Source: a virus. From it: a DNA stretch of 41,435 bases. The notes beneath the pieces are model-generated. The model searched no databases. It saw only the letters and a list, made by a program, of their open reading frames with translations, and was not told the origin of the DNA. The position numbers and the translations under genes were made by a program. Within the stretch, counting starts at the first letter, position 1. The number at the start of each line of letters is the position of its first letter. Below, in pieces: positions 1 to 7,200 of this stretch. Location: positions 1 through 41,435 of the IMG/VR virus record IMGVR_UViG_3300028920_000141. One strand, given 5' to 3'.

Positions 1-15
1 CTGCAGTAGCTTGAC

Positions 16-148
16 AGAAGTTAATACCATCTTAATACCGAAAGAGGGGGTCGCAAGATCCCCTCTCTTTCTATCTGTAGTATTATTATTTGTAAACTAC
101 ACTCAGATGATCACAGTACCCTCTTGTGGTATTAAGATTGTATTAACA
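16..148. repeat. Control element copy 1: inverted arms of phased TTAATAC sites around an AT-rich core
   Basis: Two arms face each other. The left arm (20-48) has TTAATAC at 21-27 and 32-38, an 11-bp period, followed by CCGAAAGAGGG. The right arm (116-147), read on the other strand, has TTAATAC twice with the same 11-bp period followed by AAGAGGGTAC. Between them is an AT-rich stretch with the core at 81-108 (TATTATTTGTAAACTACACT and onward). The whole unit recurs in reverse orientation at 15337-15475. The phased direct repeats look like a protein-binding array, either a replication origin or an operator. The function is inferred; the repeat structure is seen directly. Confidence 0.8.
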
Positions 149-224
149 ACTCCCAGAACTAGCCGCCACCACATACTCTATATCCCCGTATATCAATGGG
201 TTATAACTCGGGTGAATGAAAACA

Positions 225-253
225 TTGACTTTCCCCGTGTTCGTGTGTATATT
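225..253 (+). promoter_or_regulatory. Early promoter, sigma70/SigA type
   Basis: TTGACT at 225-230, a 17-bp spacer, then TATATT at 248-253. This is close to consensus and faces the early genes. The expected start of transcription is near 260. Confidence 0.75.
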
Positions 254-263
254 CTGTAGTGAC

Positions 264-281
264 GGTCGGGGGGTCCCGACC
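264..281 (+). promoter_or_regulatory. Leader hairpin directly after the early transcription start
   Basis: GGTCGGG (264-270), loop GGGT, CCCGACC (275-281): a perfect 7-bp stem at the predicted 5' end of the transcript. A related stem follows the promoter at 16.95 kb. It could stabilise the mRNA 5' end or bind a regulator. There is no U-run, so it is not a classical terminator. Confidence 0.6.
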
Positions 282-309
282 ACCTACCACAAACGAAGGG
301 GTGCCACCC

Positions 310-456
310 ATGAACGAATCGCTGTACGACTACCTCTCGTACGTGCCTGACGAGAACCCCGACGACCCGTCACTCGAAGTGACAGTCGCCGGCCAGTTCT
401 CGCGCGAGCGTGACGACGAGGTGTCTGATGTACAGTCGCTGGCGGAGGGGGCATAG
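310..456 (+). CDS. Small acidic hypothetical protein (48 aa)
   Basis: First gene behind the early promoter. The ATG at 310 follows a GAAGGGG ribosome binding site, and the stop directly abuts the next start at 457. The protein is short and strongly acidic (MNESLYDYLSYVPDENPDDP, then DD/EE-rich), with no signal peptide or membrane segment. I do not recognise it. First-transcribed small acidic proteins in phages are often host-takeover or DNA-mimic factors, but nothing here proves that role. Confidence 0.6.
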   Translation: MNESLYDYLSYVPDENPDDPSLEVTVAGQFSRERDDEVSDVQSLAEGA

Positions 457-1239
457 ATGCCCGGAAAGAAACGCACAGCGACCACACCGACCATCGTCGA
501 GGTCAGCGAGAAAGACATCACTCGCTACCCTCGCAAGTTCTTCCCCCGGTACTGGGAGTACTCGAGGAGTATGCGCGAGGCTCGTAGTTCGGGGGTGAAG
601 TATGACCTGACCGAAGTCGCCTTCCAGCGCGTGTTCGGTCGGGCCGTTCCAGATGGTCTACACCCGAACCACGCAGAGGTCATCGCGCGGTACGGGCTGA
701 TGCAACATGATGCCGATCTGTACAACGTCTGTGACTTGGGTGAGCAGTTCAAGCGTCGGTATGCCGCGGCGATGAAACTGGCAGATGGGCTCGATGACTT
801 CAACGGCATGACACGTGTACCTATTACCATACATATACCCGCCGACGATGAGTTGGCAGAACCAGAGGAGGGCGAGATGGCCGCCAAAAAGAAAACCACC
901 ACCACCACCACGAAGAAGGCTACGGCGAAGAAGAAGGCTCCGGCGAAGAAGAAGGTCGTCGCCAAGAAGGAGAAGAAGATCGGTGCCACGAGCCGCGTGT
1001 GTGAGCTTCTGTGTGAGCGGGCGCACACCGACGAGGAGATCATCAAGATCATCGAGAAGGAGTACCCCGACCGCAACGAGAAGCAGATCAAGATGTACCT
1101 GTCGTGTCAGCGTGGTGACATCAACTCAGGTCGCAAGCCGATATGGACCGGGCTGGCGAAGGCTGACGAGAACCCGATCGTACGTCTGTACCGCGATGCC
1201 AAGGGTAAGGTGACGACAGAGAAATCCGCCGCGGCGTAG
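457..1239 (+). CDS. Hypothetical protein with histone H1-like lysine-rich linker (260 aa)
   Basis: Residues 1-140 form a globular region I do not recognise, ending in an acidic stretch. Residues 141-175 are a low-complexity basic segment (AAKKKTTTTTTKKATAKKK, then PAKKK repeats) like the tail of histone H1 or bacterial Hc1 proteins. Residues 176-230 look like a small helical or winged-helix DNA-binding domain (TDEEIIKIIEKEYP). The start at 457 directly follows the previous stop. An internal ATG at 877 (residue 141), with a GAGGAGGG ribosome binding site at 865-872, could give a separate basic 120-residue protein. DNA binding is inferred from composition. Confidence 0.75.
   Translation: MPGKKRTATTPTIVEVSEKDITRYPRKFFPRYWEYSRSMREARSSGVKYDLTEVAFQRVFGRAVPDGLHPNHAEVIARYGLMQHDADLYNVCDLGEQFKRRYAAAMKLADGLDDFNGMTRVPITIHIPADDELAEPEEGEMAAKKKTTTTTTKKATAKKKAPAKKKVVAKKEKKIGATSRVCELLCERAHTDEEIIKIIEKEYPDRNEKQIKMYLSCQRGDINSGRKPIWTGLAKADENPIVRLYRDAKGKVTTEKSAAA
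877..1239 (+). CDS. Possible internal in-frame start: basic H1-like protein (120 aa)
   Basis: Inside the 457-1239 gene, ATG at 877 follows GAGGAGGG (865-872) by 4 bases and begins exactly at the lysine/threonine-rich segment. Independent initiation would release the basic tail plus the C-terminal helical domain as its own DNA-binding protein. This is an alternative product rather than a separate gene, and it is unproven. Confidence 0.35.
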   Translation: MAAKKKTTTTTTKKATAKKKAPAKKKVVAKKEKKIGATSRVCELLCERAHTDEEIIKIIEKEYPDRNEKQIKMYLSCQRGDINSGRKPIWTGLAKADENPIVRLYRDAKGKVTTEKSAAA

Positions 1240-1265
1240 GTGGCACCCCGACCCGCAGCGGTGAA

Positions 1266-1294
1266 GGGCATCCCGGTTTAGCGCCGGGGTGCCC
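1266..1294 (+). terminator. Strong intergenic hairpin
   Basis: GGGCATCCCGG (1266-1276) pairs with CCGGGGTGCCC (1284-1294) through 11 bp with one G-U pair and a 7-base loop. No U-run follows. It may act as a partial terminator, an mRNA processing site or a stabiliser between the H1-like gene and the helicase gene. Confidence 0.5.
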
Positions 1295-1318
1295 GAACTA
1301 CAAAACGGAGACTCGCTA

Positions 1319-2698
1319 ATGCTACGACTTCGACCATACCAACGAGACGCGCTCAAGTTCTCCCTGGCACGGCAGTTCTCAGCCCTATACATCGACATGC
1401 GACTTGGCAAGACACGGGTCGCCATTCGTAGGGTCAAGGTCAGTCGTGCCTCGTTCATACTGGTGGCGGCGCCGTACTCCGCGCTCAGTGGGTGGGCGGA
1501 CCAACTGGCGCAGGAGGGGGAGCGGGCGGTGTTCAGTCTGGTGGGGACTCGCACCGCTCGTCTCTCTCTGTTACAGGAGGCGTTTAAACAGGCGAGCGAG
1601 GTACCGTCACGTGGTAGGGTCTGGTGTCTGATCAACAAAGAGGGTCATCGTGTGATCAGAGAACTAGCCAACTCCCACTTCGATGCGGTCATCATCGACG
1701 AGAGTACCTTCATTAAGAACCCCCGCGCAGACGTGACGAAGTATTACACCCAGAACTTCCGCGAGACGATACTCCGACTCGTCCTGACAGGTACCCCAGC
1801 GCCAGAGCACCCGCTCGAGTACCTGTGTCAGCTGATGTTCCTCGACCCGTCACTTCTTCCGGGCAACTACTACGAGACGCGTATGGCGTGGTTCTCTCTA
1901 CCCAAGGACCGACCCGACTCGCACGTGTGGTTCCTGACCCGACAGGGCAAGAGGAGACTTGCGGCCGTACTCGAGCGTGTCGCCTTCTTCCTGTCACGTG
2001 ATGACGTGAACCTGGGAGGCGAGAAGTTTTACCAGACCCGCAAGGTGCGACTCTGCTCGAAGGCACGCAAGGCGTACCAGACAGTCGAGGACGAGTTCAT
2101 CCTCAGTATAGACGACCTCAACGAGTCAACCATCTGGGCGACCCAGCAGTTCATCTGGATGCGCCGGCTGACGGGTGGTTCGGTACCCGTCGAACACGAC
2201 GACCCGATACCCGTTGACGATGCGAAGGTCAGGGCACTCGCGGAACTGGTGACGGGTGAACTCGCGGGTCAACGTCTCGTGGTGTGGGCGGTGTTCCACA
2301 CCGAACTCGACTACATATACGACCGACTCAGGAAGCAGGGAGTCGAGAGCGCAATCATCAGTGGTGACGTACCACCACCCCAGCGCGAGTGGGCTCGTGA
2401 GCAGTTCAACGCCGGCAAGATCCGGGTGCTCATCTGTCAGCCGGAGGTGTTTAAACATGGTGTCGATCTGGGTGAGGCCGACACGATGGTGTACTACTCG
2501 ACACCCTGCGGACTAGAGACACGACTCCAGAGTGAGGATCGCATCGTTCGTGTCGGCAAAGAGAAGTCGCTGTTGATCATCGACCTCGTTGCTGAGGACA
2601 CGATCGATGAGGACATACTGACGAGTCTGCGTGGCAAAGAGCGGCGCAGTCAGATGATGAAACGTATAGTCGAGGGGGCGAAGGTCAGACATGGTTAG
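1319..2698 (+). CDS. SNF2-family DNA helicase/translocase (459 aa)
   Basis: This is a superfamily 2 ATPase. Motif I is DMRLGKT (residues 26-32), a slightly degenerate Walker A. Motif II is DEST (127-130), motif III is LTGTP (156-160), and motif VI near the C-terminus is SEDRIVRVGKEKS, the QxxDRxxRxGQ signature of SNF2 proteins. Phage members of this compact form are thought to act in replication or recombination by remodelling protein-DNA complexes. ATG 1319 has GGAG 8 bases upstream; the in-frame GTG at 1289 lies inside the hairpin and is unlikely. The gene carries two GTTTAAAC sites (1582, 2449). It overlaps the next gene by 8 bases. Confidence 0.9.
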   Translation: MLRLRPYQRDALKFSLARQFSALYIDMRLGKTRVAIRRVKVSRASFILVAAPYSALSGWADQLAQEGERAVFSLVGTRTARLSLLQEAFKQASEVPSRGRVWCLINKEGHRVIRELANSHFDAVIIDESTFIKNPRADVTKYYTQNFRETILRLVLTGTPAPEHPLEYLCQLMFLDPSLLPGNYYETRMAWFSLPKDRPDSHVWFLTRQGKRRLAAVLERVAFFLSRDDVNLGGEKFYQTRKVRLCSKARKAYQTVEDEFILSIDDLNESTIWATQQFIWMRRLTGGSVPVEHDDPIPVDDAKVRALAELVTGELAGQRLVVWAVFHTELDYIYDRLRKQGVESAIISGDVPPPQREWAREQFNAGKIRVLICQPEVFKHGVDLGEADTMVYYSTPCGLETRLQSEDRIVRVGKEKSLLIIDLVAEDTIDEDILTSLRGKERRSQMMKRIVEGAKVRHG

Positions 2699-3137
2699 TA
2701 TCGACCCGGGACTGAACACTGGTATCGCCGTGTGGAGTCGCAACGGTCGGTTGAAGTTCACCGACCTCTGCAAGTGTCCGAAGATCACCGACGACTGCGT
2801 ACGTGTCGGTGTGCTGTGTTCGTGGGTGTACGCCCGGCTCCTGGCTCTGCCAGATGGTCCGGTGTACATCGAGGGTGTGAGGTCGTTTGCGTCAGCCCGT
2901 TCATGGGCGGCCAGTACACGTGGAAACCTATCGCTACTCGCCTACATCGTCGGGGGGTACATCAGAGTATGTCAGGAGTTAGGAAGAGCAGTATACGTCA
3001 TAGACCCGCAGTGGAAGGGTCAGCTGACAGAGAAGGCGCTCGAGTTGAGAATCAGACGGGCGGGCATCGCACAGCCGCTGGGCGACCATGTACGCGAGGC
3101 AGTCGGTCTTGGTCTGAGTGTGTTGCAGAGGCTATAG
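2691..3137 (+). CDS. RuvC-like Holliday junction resolvase (148 aa)
   Basis: RNase H-fold nuclease. SIDPGLNTG at the N-terminus supplies the first catalytic Asp (D5), VYIEGV supplies E61, and the C-terminal DHVREAVGLGL supplies D132 and a further acidic residue. Length and motif order fit phage RuvC/RusA-replacing resolvases that cut branched DNA before packaging. The start overlaps the helicase gene. The end leads straight into the uracil-DNA glycosylase in another frame. Confidence 0.8.
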   Translation: MVSIDPGLNTGIAVWSRNGRLKFTDLCKCPKITDDCVRVGVLCSWVYARLLALPDGPVYIEGVRSFASARSWAASTRGNLSLLAYIVGGYIRVCQELGRAVYVIDPQWKGQLTEKALELRIRRAGIAQPLGDHVREAVGLGLSVLQRL

Positions 3138-3628
3138 GATGTACACGTTGTCGCCTTCACTCGACGCGCCGCAATGTGGTACTGGGCAGAGGGGAGTTAC
3201 CCTGTGATGTCTTATTCGTGGGCGAGGGGCCGGGACAGGTGGAGGACACATTGGGCGAGGCGTTTGTCGGGCCGAGCGGCAGGCTCCTCGACCAGATGCT
3301 CCGAGAGGCAGAGTGCCGACTCAGGTGCGCCTTCACAAACGTGGTTCTCTGTCACCCTACAGATCATCCGCGCGGCGACAACCGTACTCCTTACCCTGAC
3401 GAGGTACTCGCTTGCCTGCCTCACGTCCTCGAAGTCGTACGGGCGGCGAGTCCGAGACTTGTGGTCTTTGTGGGTGACGTGTCTGAGCGTTACCTACAGC
3501 GTCATATCGATGGTGTTCGTATGCTTCATCCTGCGGCTCTACTACGCAAAGGTGGGCGCGCGGCGCCACACTACGATAGAGTAGTCACTCAACTATGGAG
3601 GTGGTTCAATGTCGATCTGGCCCGATGA
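2969..3628 (+). CDS. Family 4 (4Fe-4S) uracil-DNA glycosylase; start uncertain
   Basis: The homologous part begins near 3122 (VAEAIGCTRCRL). It has the cluster cysteines CTRC, then C in VVLCHP and C in ACLPH. Motif A is GEGPGQVEDTLGEAFVG and motif B is HPAAL. These are hallmarks of type 4 and 5 UDGs, which remove uracil from DNA. No ATG, GTG or TTG lies in frame near the expected N-terminus. The nearest are GTG 3011 and ATG 2969, which would add about 40-50 residues read through the RuvC gene in a second frame. Initiation at a non-canonical codon, or a -1 frameshift from the RuvC-like gene, is possible. The gene overlaps the next one by 20 bases. Confidence 0.75.
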   Translation: MSGVRKSSIRHRPAVEGSADREGARVENQTGGHRTAAGRPCTRGSRSWSECVAEAIGCTRCRLHSTRRNVVLGRGELPCDVLFVGEGPGQVEDTLGEAFVGPSGRLLDQMLREAECRLRCAFTNVVLCHPTDHPRGDNRTPYPDEVLACLPHVLEVVRAASPRLVVFVGDVSERYLQRHIDGVRMLHPAALLRKGGRAAPHYDRVVTQLWRWFNVDLAR

Positions 3629-4520
3629 GTACAGCATGAGCAGTGACGGGGTGACACAGTCACTCCTTGCGGCGGCGGCGGTCTGCCCAGTGAAGGCGGC
3701 GCTGATGGCCGACAGGTGGTACAGTCCCAGTATCGTCAAGAGCACCGCGTTCGGGTCACTGTGTCACGACATCCTCGAGACGGTCTACGGTGACGTGTAC
3801 ACGGGGACGTACGAGGACATCCGCGATGCGGTCAACACGGCTATCGACGCCCACCTGACGAAGAACCGGGACGAACTCTACGAGGTGCTTGGTGCTGAGG
3901 AGTGGGAGAGTGTGGCGACGAAGGCGTACGATGTGATGGTGGCGTACATCGACCACTATCTTGACGACTGGCAGAAGAACAAATACACAGGGCTCGAGCA
4001 CCTTGCTGAGTGTCGGTTCGGTGACTGGCGTCTGCGGGGTAAGCTCGACGGTATCTTCACCGCCAAGGACGGCACACGGTGGTTGCTCGAACACAAGACC
4101 ATGAGCCGTATCGATGAGGACTCGTTGTGGCTCCGGGTGTCGTTCGATTCCCAGGTCCAGTTCTACCTGCTCATGTACGAACTCGCAACGGGCGAACGGC
4201 TCGACGGGGTGATCTACAATGTGATCAGGAACCCGTCACACAAGAAGCGCGAGTCGTTGCAGGCAGACCTTGCCAAACGTCCCGAGCACTTCTTCATACG
4301 GGGCGAGGTGAAGTTCACCGACTCAGACCGGGAACGGTTTAAACACGACCTCGAAGCACAGCTGATGGAACTCGACATGCGCGTGAGTGGTCTGCTCCCC
4401 ACCTGGAGAAACACGACCGCCTGCGACAAGCCGTATCGGTGTACGTTCCTTGGGTGGTGTGCCACCAACAACATAGAAGGGCTGAGACAGAATGACACGC
4501 TGTTTCCAGAGTTGCAGTAG
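3609..4520 (+). CDS. Cas4/RecB-like PD-(D/E)XK nuclease with Fe-S cysteines (303 aa)
   Basis: Nuclease core: H53 (GSLCHDILE), D147 (KLDGIF), E161-x-K163 (LLEHKT) and QVQFY (182-186), the RecB-type order. C26 at the N-terminus and C272, C278 and C284 near the C-terminus match the split cysteine pattern that holds a 4Fe-4S cluster in Cas4/AddB nucleases. The likely role is 5'-end resection of phage or host DNA, working with the ATPase encoded next. No cas1/cas2 or CRISPR repeats are nearby, so it is a phage recombination exonuclease rather than a CRISPR part. Confidence 0.85.
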   Translation: MSIWPDEYSMSSDGVTQSLLAAAAVCPVKAALMADRWYSPSIVKSTAFGSLCHDILETVYGDVYTGTYEDIRDAVNTAIDAHLTKNRDELYEVLGAEEWESVATKAYDVMVAYIDHYLDDWQKNKYTGLEHLAECRFGDWRLRGKLDGIFTAKDGTRWLLEHKTMSRIDEDSLWLRVSFDSQVQFYLLMYELATGERLDGVIYNVIRNPSHKKRESLQADLAKRPEHFFIRGEVKFTDSDRERFKHDLEAQLMELDMRVSGLLPTWRNTTACDKPYRCTFLGWCATNNIEGLRQNDTLFPELQ

Positions 4521-4671
4521 TCGGCTAGGTGATACTCAATCATGGGGTACACAGACCCGCGTATACACGCTACGCGGCTGGGTACTGTGTGACACCTGGA
4601 AGGAGGTCGATGAGGAACTGCGGCGCATAGATTCACTCTCAATCAAGGAGGTGTGTGATGGGCGTGGTTAG
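4492..4671 (+). CDS. Small hypothetical protein (59 aa)
   Basis: Short open frame bridging the nuclease and ATPase genes, beginning inside the end of the nuclease gene (ATG 4492) and ending 14 bases inside the ATPase gene. The N-terminus holds clustered cysteines (MTRCFQSCSS) and the C-terminal half is charged and helical (TWKEVDEELRRIDSLSIKEV). It fills an otherwise empty 130-base gap. Function unknown. Coding status is likely but unproven. Confidence 0.45.
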   Translation: MTRCFQSCSSRLGDTQSWGTQTRVYTLRGWVLCDTWKEVDEELRRIDSLSIKEVCDGRG

Positions 4672-5542
4672 GAAGAAGGTAGCAGGGCGCCCGGCTACGA
4701 AAGGGGCTCCGGCTCCGGATCGGTTGAAGTTGCCAACGGTGAAGTCGAAACCACCGAACGACCTCGCGCAGTACCGTGTGTTCGTGTACGGCGAGGGCGG
4801 CGTGGGGAAGTCGTCACTGATGGCTCGGTTCGGCGGCAAGACGGACACGCTGTTCTTCTCGTTCGAGTTGGCGAACACGGGGCTCGAGATCTACCGGACG
4901 CCCCTGCTCACCGACTGGGAGATGACACGCAAGTTCGTGACCATGTTGAAAGAGGGCGACCACAACTACGGTGCCGTGTGTTTCGACACAGGCACCCCAG
5001 CGTACCAGCGTTGTCTGGAGTGGGTGTGTAAGCAGAGGGGTGTGAAGCACCCCCATGACGCCAACGACTTCGGGGCGACCTGGAAGGCTGTGACCGACGA
5101 GTACCGACAGGTGCAGTTCGACCTCGCGTCAGCCGGGCTCGTGGTTTGTGTCGTCGCTCACGACAAGCTCACCGAAATCGAGACGCGCACGGGTCAGAAG
5201 ATCTGGCGCATCGAGCCGAACATGGGCGGTCAGTGTCTGCAGTACTTCCGAGAGAACTCAGACGTGATCGGGTACTACCACATGGTAGGTCGGCACAGGT
5301 ACCTGCAGATCATCGGTGACGACTACGTGATGGCCAAGGCGAATCCTGAAAACCATTTCCGCACCCCGAAGGGAGAACGGGTTGTGCGCATTCCGATGGG
5401 TGACAGCGCCGATGAGGCTTATGCGAATCTCATCGCGGCGTTCAACAACAAGCAGACAGAGACATACGCCGATGTCATCGCCAACAAGGCCTTGACAGAG
5501 GAAACCGCGGCGAAGGGTCGCCGCAAACACTCAAAGCGATAA
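4658..5542 (+). CDS. Sak4-like RecA-fold ATPase, single-strand annealing recombinase (294 aa)
   Basis: A basic, disordered N-terminus (1-35) precedes a RecA-type core. Walker A is GEGGVGKS (45-52) and Walker B is GAVCFD (D110). Size and context (DUF669-like protein immediately downstream, Cas4-like nuclease upstream) match phage Sak4 proteins, which promote annealing with an SSB-like partner. ATG 4658 has AAGGAGGT five bases upstream. The C-terminus is basic (KGRRKHSKR). Confidence 0.8.
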   Translation: MGVVRKKVAGRPATKGAPAPDRLKLPTVKSKPPNDLAQYRVFVYGEGGVGKSSLMARFGGKTDTLFFSFELANTGLEIYRTPLLTDWEMTRKFVTMLKEGDHNYGAVCFDTGTPAYQRCLEWVCKQRGVKHPHDANDFGATWKAVTDEYRQVQFDLASAGLVVCVVAHDKLTEIETRTGQKIWRIEPNMGGQCLQYFRENSDVIGYYHMVGRHRYLQIIGDDYVMAKANPENHFRTPKGERVVRIPMGDSADEAYANLIAAFNNKQTETYADVIANKALTEETAAKGRRKHSKR

Positions 5543-5554
5543 GGAGGGCTGTAG

Positions 5555-6424
5555 ATGGACCCCGCAATGAAAGAGAGAGTCGATGCGGCTCGCAAGGCGT
5601 CAGAGCGAGCGAAGGACATGGACGGTGGTGAGTTCCCGCCCGACCCGCCCCCTGGGATTTACGAGGGGCGACTGCAGACCTGCAAGGTGTTCGTGTCTGC
5701 GCAGGCCGGCCGACCCATGTTGCAGAGGTGCTTCGTGATCGAAGGTGGCGAGAGCCACGGTATGCAGGCACGTGACTTCCTCAACCTCGAGCAGGACTTC
5801 CTGATCGCTCGCATGCGGGCGTTCGTTGAGTCGTGCGGGTACGAGATGCCGGACGACCTGTTCGACTACGAGGCGTGCGAGCGCGAGGACACGTGGGTGT
5901 TCGTACCCGACCTCGTGGACACCATGTCGGCGATCGAGGGCGAGAACCGGGAGTACAAGTTCGAGTTCAAACAGCGGCCCGGGAGAGACGGTCGTGTGTT
6001 CAACTCGATCAGCGTCATCGAGGTGGGTCCGGTCGAGGACGGCGCCCCGAAGAAGTCGGCGAAGAAAGAGGAGCCGGCTGATGAGGAGCCCGCCGACGAG
6101 ACACCGAGCGAGCCGGAAGATGGTGACGACGACGAGGTGCTTCGCACCGAACTGCTCGCGTTCTGTGTGGACGAGGGCAACGTCGAGGGCGTCGAGGACG
6201 GTATGTCACTCGATGATGTGAAGGAGAAGATCGGGGAGTACGTGTTCTGGCCCGACACCATCGACGAGGACACACTGCACGCCGTTGACGGGCTCGAGGA
6301 CGAGTCGCCCAGCGATGGTGTCAGTGCTGACGCGATCGACCTGCTCATCCGCGCTGGTCTGGAGGACAGTGTGGTGAAGGTCGAGGCACCGAAGCGCAAG
6401 CCTCGTTCGAGGAAGAAGAAGTAG
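5555..6424 (+). CDS. DUF669-like ssDNA-binding partner of the ATPase (289 aa)
   Basis: The N-terminal domain (about 20-155) has the DUF669 pattern: PPGIYEGRLQTCKVF, then GGESHGMQARDFLNL and an OB-fold-like strand set. A long acidic, Pro/Glu-rich linker (170-200) follows. A second small acidic region (200-270) leads to a basic tail (KRKPRSRKKK). Genes of this type usually sit beside Sak4 ATPases and are thought to bind single-stranded DNA. The acidic linker plus charged tail resembles SSB tails that recruit partners. AAGGAGGG lies just upstream of ATG 5555. Confidence 0.65.
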   Translation: MDPAMKERVDAARKASERAKDMDGGEFPPDPPPGIYEGRLQTCKVFVSAQAGRPMLQRCFVIEGGESHGMQARDFLNLEQDFLIARMRAFVESCGYEMPDDLFDYEACEREDTWVFVPDLVDTMSAIEGENREYKFEFKQRPGRDGRVFNSISVIEVGPVEDGAPKKSAKKEEPADEEPADETPSEPEDGDDDEVLRTELLAFCVDEGNVEGVEDGMSLDDVKEKIGEYVFWPDTIDEDTLHAVDGLEDESPSDGVSADAIDLLIRAGLEDSVVKVEAPKRKPRSRKKK

Positions 6425-6425
6425 C

Positions 6426-6477
6426 GGTGGGCCGCATGGGGGAGGGGGCTGTCGTCCCCTCTCCTGTCTAGCCCACC
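6426..6477 (+). terminator. Nested intergenic hairpin
   Basis: GGTGGGC (6426-6432) pairs with GCCCACC (6471-6477). Inside, GGAGGGG (6441-6447) pairs with CCCCTCTCC (6456-6464) with a bulge. There is no U-run. Likely a terminator or mRNA processing structure between the recombination genes and the peptidase gene. Confidence 0.5.
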
Positions 6478-6494
6478 TCAACCAGGAGAGAGAG

Positions 6495-6794
6495 ATGGAG
6501 ACACTGTTTAAACAGGGCGTGTGCGGTGAACTCGTACCAGAGGCGGCAGAGGGTCTGCGCCAGTGCGCGAAGTTCTGGGCGCTCGAAGATCAGGATCAGA
6601 TGGTCGTCACCTCGATACGTGAGGGCACACACGGCTACGCCTCGTTCCACCCCAGTGGTCGCGCGTTCGACCTTCGGTTCCCGGTGAACGTGAACATCAA
6701 GCAGTTCGTTGAGCGGCTCAAGAAACATCTTGGCGCCGACTTCGATGTGGTTCTGGAGAGCACGCACATACACGTTGAGTACGACCCGAAGTAG
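6495..6794 (+). CDS. Small M15/VanY-like (Hedgehog/DD-peptidase fold) protein (99 aa)
   Basis: Zinc-site signatures of the M15 fold are visible: HPSGRAFDLRF (H-x-x-G-R-A-x-D) and, near the C-terminus, THIHVEYD (H-x-H). M15 enzymes usually cut D-Ala-containing peptidoglycan peptides. At 99 residues this is a minimal domain with no signal peptide or cell-wall-binding domain, and it lies among replication genes instead of beside a holin. It may be a lysis enzyme placed early or have another role. ATG 6495 follows AGGAGAGAGAG; codons 4-6 contain a GTTTAAAC site. Confidence 0.65.
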   Translation: METLFKQGVCGELVPEAAEGLRQCAKFWALEDQDQMVVTSIREGTHGYASFHPSGRAFDLRFPVNVNIKQFVERLKKHLGADFDVVLESTHIHVEYDPK

Positions 6795-6800
6795 CACACG

Positions 6801-6888
6801 GCCGCCGTCAGACACCTAGCCCGCCGACATGACCGTGCGGGTAGGGACTTTATCTGGTATAGGGACTGTCAGACCGTCTGGCGGCGGC
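6801..6888 (+). ncRNA. Candidate structured RNA in the leader of the next gene
   Basis: GCCGCCGTCAGAC (6801-6813) pairs with GTCTGGCGGCGGC (6876-6888): 13 bp with one G-U pair. Inside, CCCGC (6820-6824) pairs with GCGGG (6837-6841). GTCAGAC also recurs at 6868-6874 and could form a competing arm. The structure ends about 10 bases before the ribosome binding site of the gene at 6907. It could be a terminator-like structure or a cis-regulatory switch. It matches no riboswitch class I recognise. Confidence 0.4.
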
Positions 6889-6906
6889 TCACTTTCAGGA
6901 GAACAC

Positions 6907-7200
6907 ATGAAGGGCAAAGACAAACTGCTGGCGGCGATTGAGTCAATGACTATCGCCCTCATGGAGGAGAAGGGGTGGAACAGGCGCCGTGCGAGACGAG
7001 CGGCAGAGGCGAAGGTCGGGCGACACCTACGACGAGCCCTGCGCACCGCGAAGCCCGGCGCCCCAGTGATTCAGACCCTAGGCAAGATGCGGCTCCTCGA
7101 GTTGGGTGAGACGGGCTGGCACTGGGTTCTCACACGTGGTGTATACCTTCTCGTGGGCCTCGCAATTGGTGGTCTGCTCGTCGCCGTGGGGGTCCTATGA
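6907..7200 (+). CDS. Small basic protein with C-terminal membrane segment (97 aa)
   Basis: ATG 6907 has AGGAGA upstream. An earlier in-frame ATG at 6829 lies inside the RNA structure and lacks a ribosome binding site. The N-terminal two thirds is basic and helical (NRRRARRAAEAKVGRHLRRA). The last 20 residues are hydrophobic (GVYLLVGLAIGGLLVAVGVL), giving one membrane anchor. The stop overlaps the polymerase start (ATGA). Function unknown; a membrane tether for the replication complex is a guess from position only. Confidence 0.65.
   Translation: MKGKDKLLAAIESMTIALMEEKGWNRRRARRAAEAKVGRHLRRALRTAKPGAPVIQTLGKMRLLELGETGWHWVLTRGVYLLVGLAIGGLLVAVGVL

Noticed and set aside
20-50. Similarity of the TTAATAC...GAGGG arms to T7-type phage RNA polymerase promoters (TAATACGA...GGGAGA)
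   Set aside because: The arms face each other, so they would give colliding transcripts. The middle of the T7 motif is missing, and no single-subunit RNA polymerase gene is in the window.
11-259. Open frame of 82 codons at the left end
   Set aside because: It runs through the inverted-repeat control element and the promoter, has no ribosome binding site, and its codon use is unlike the real genes.
525-1091. Long minus-strand open frames opposite the H1-like gene and opposite many other genes
   Set aside because: They mirror GC-rich codon patterns of the plus strand, lack ribosome binding sites and encode low-complexity sequence.
3609-4520. Cas4-like nuclease as part of a CRISPR system
   Set aside because: No cas1, cas2 or CRISPR repeat array is present. 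Such nucleases are common in phage recombination modules.
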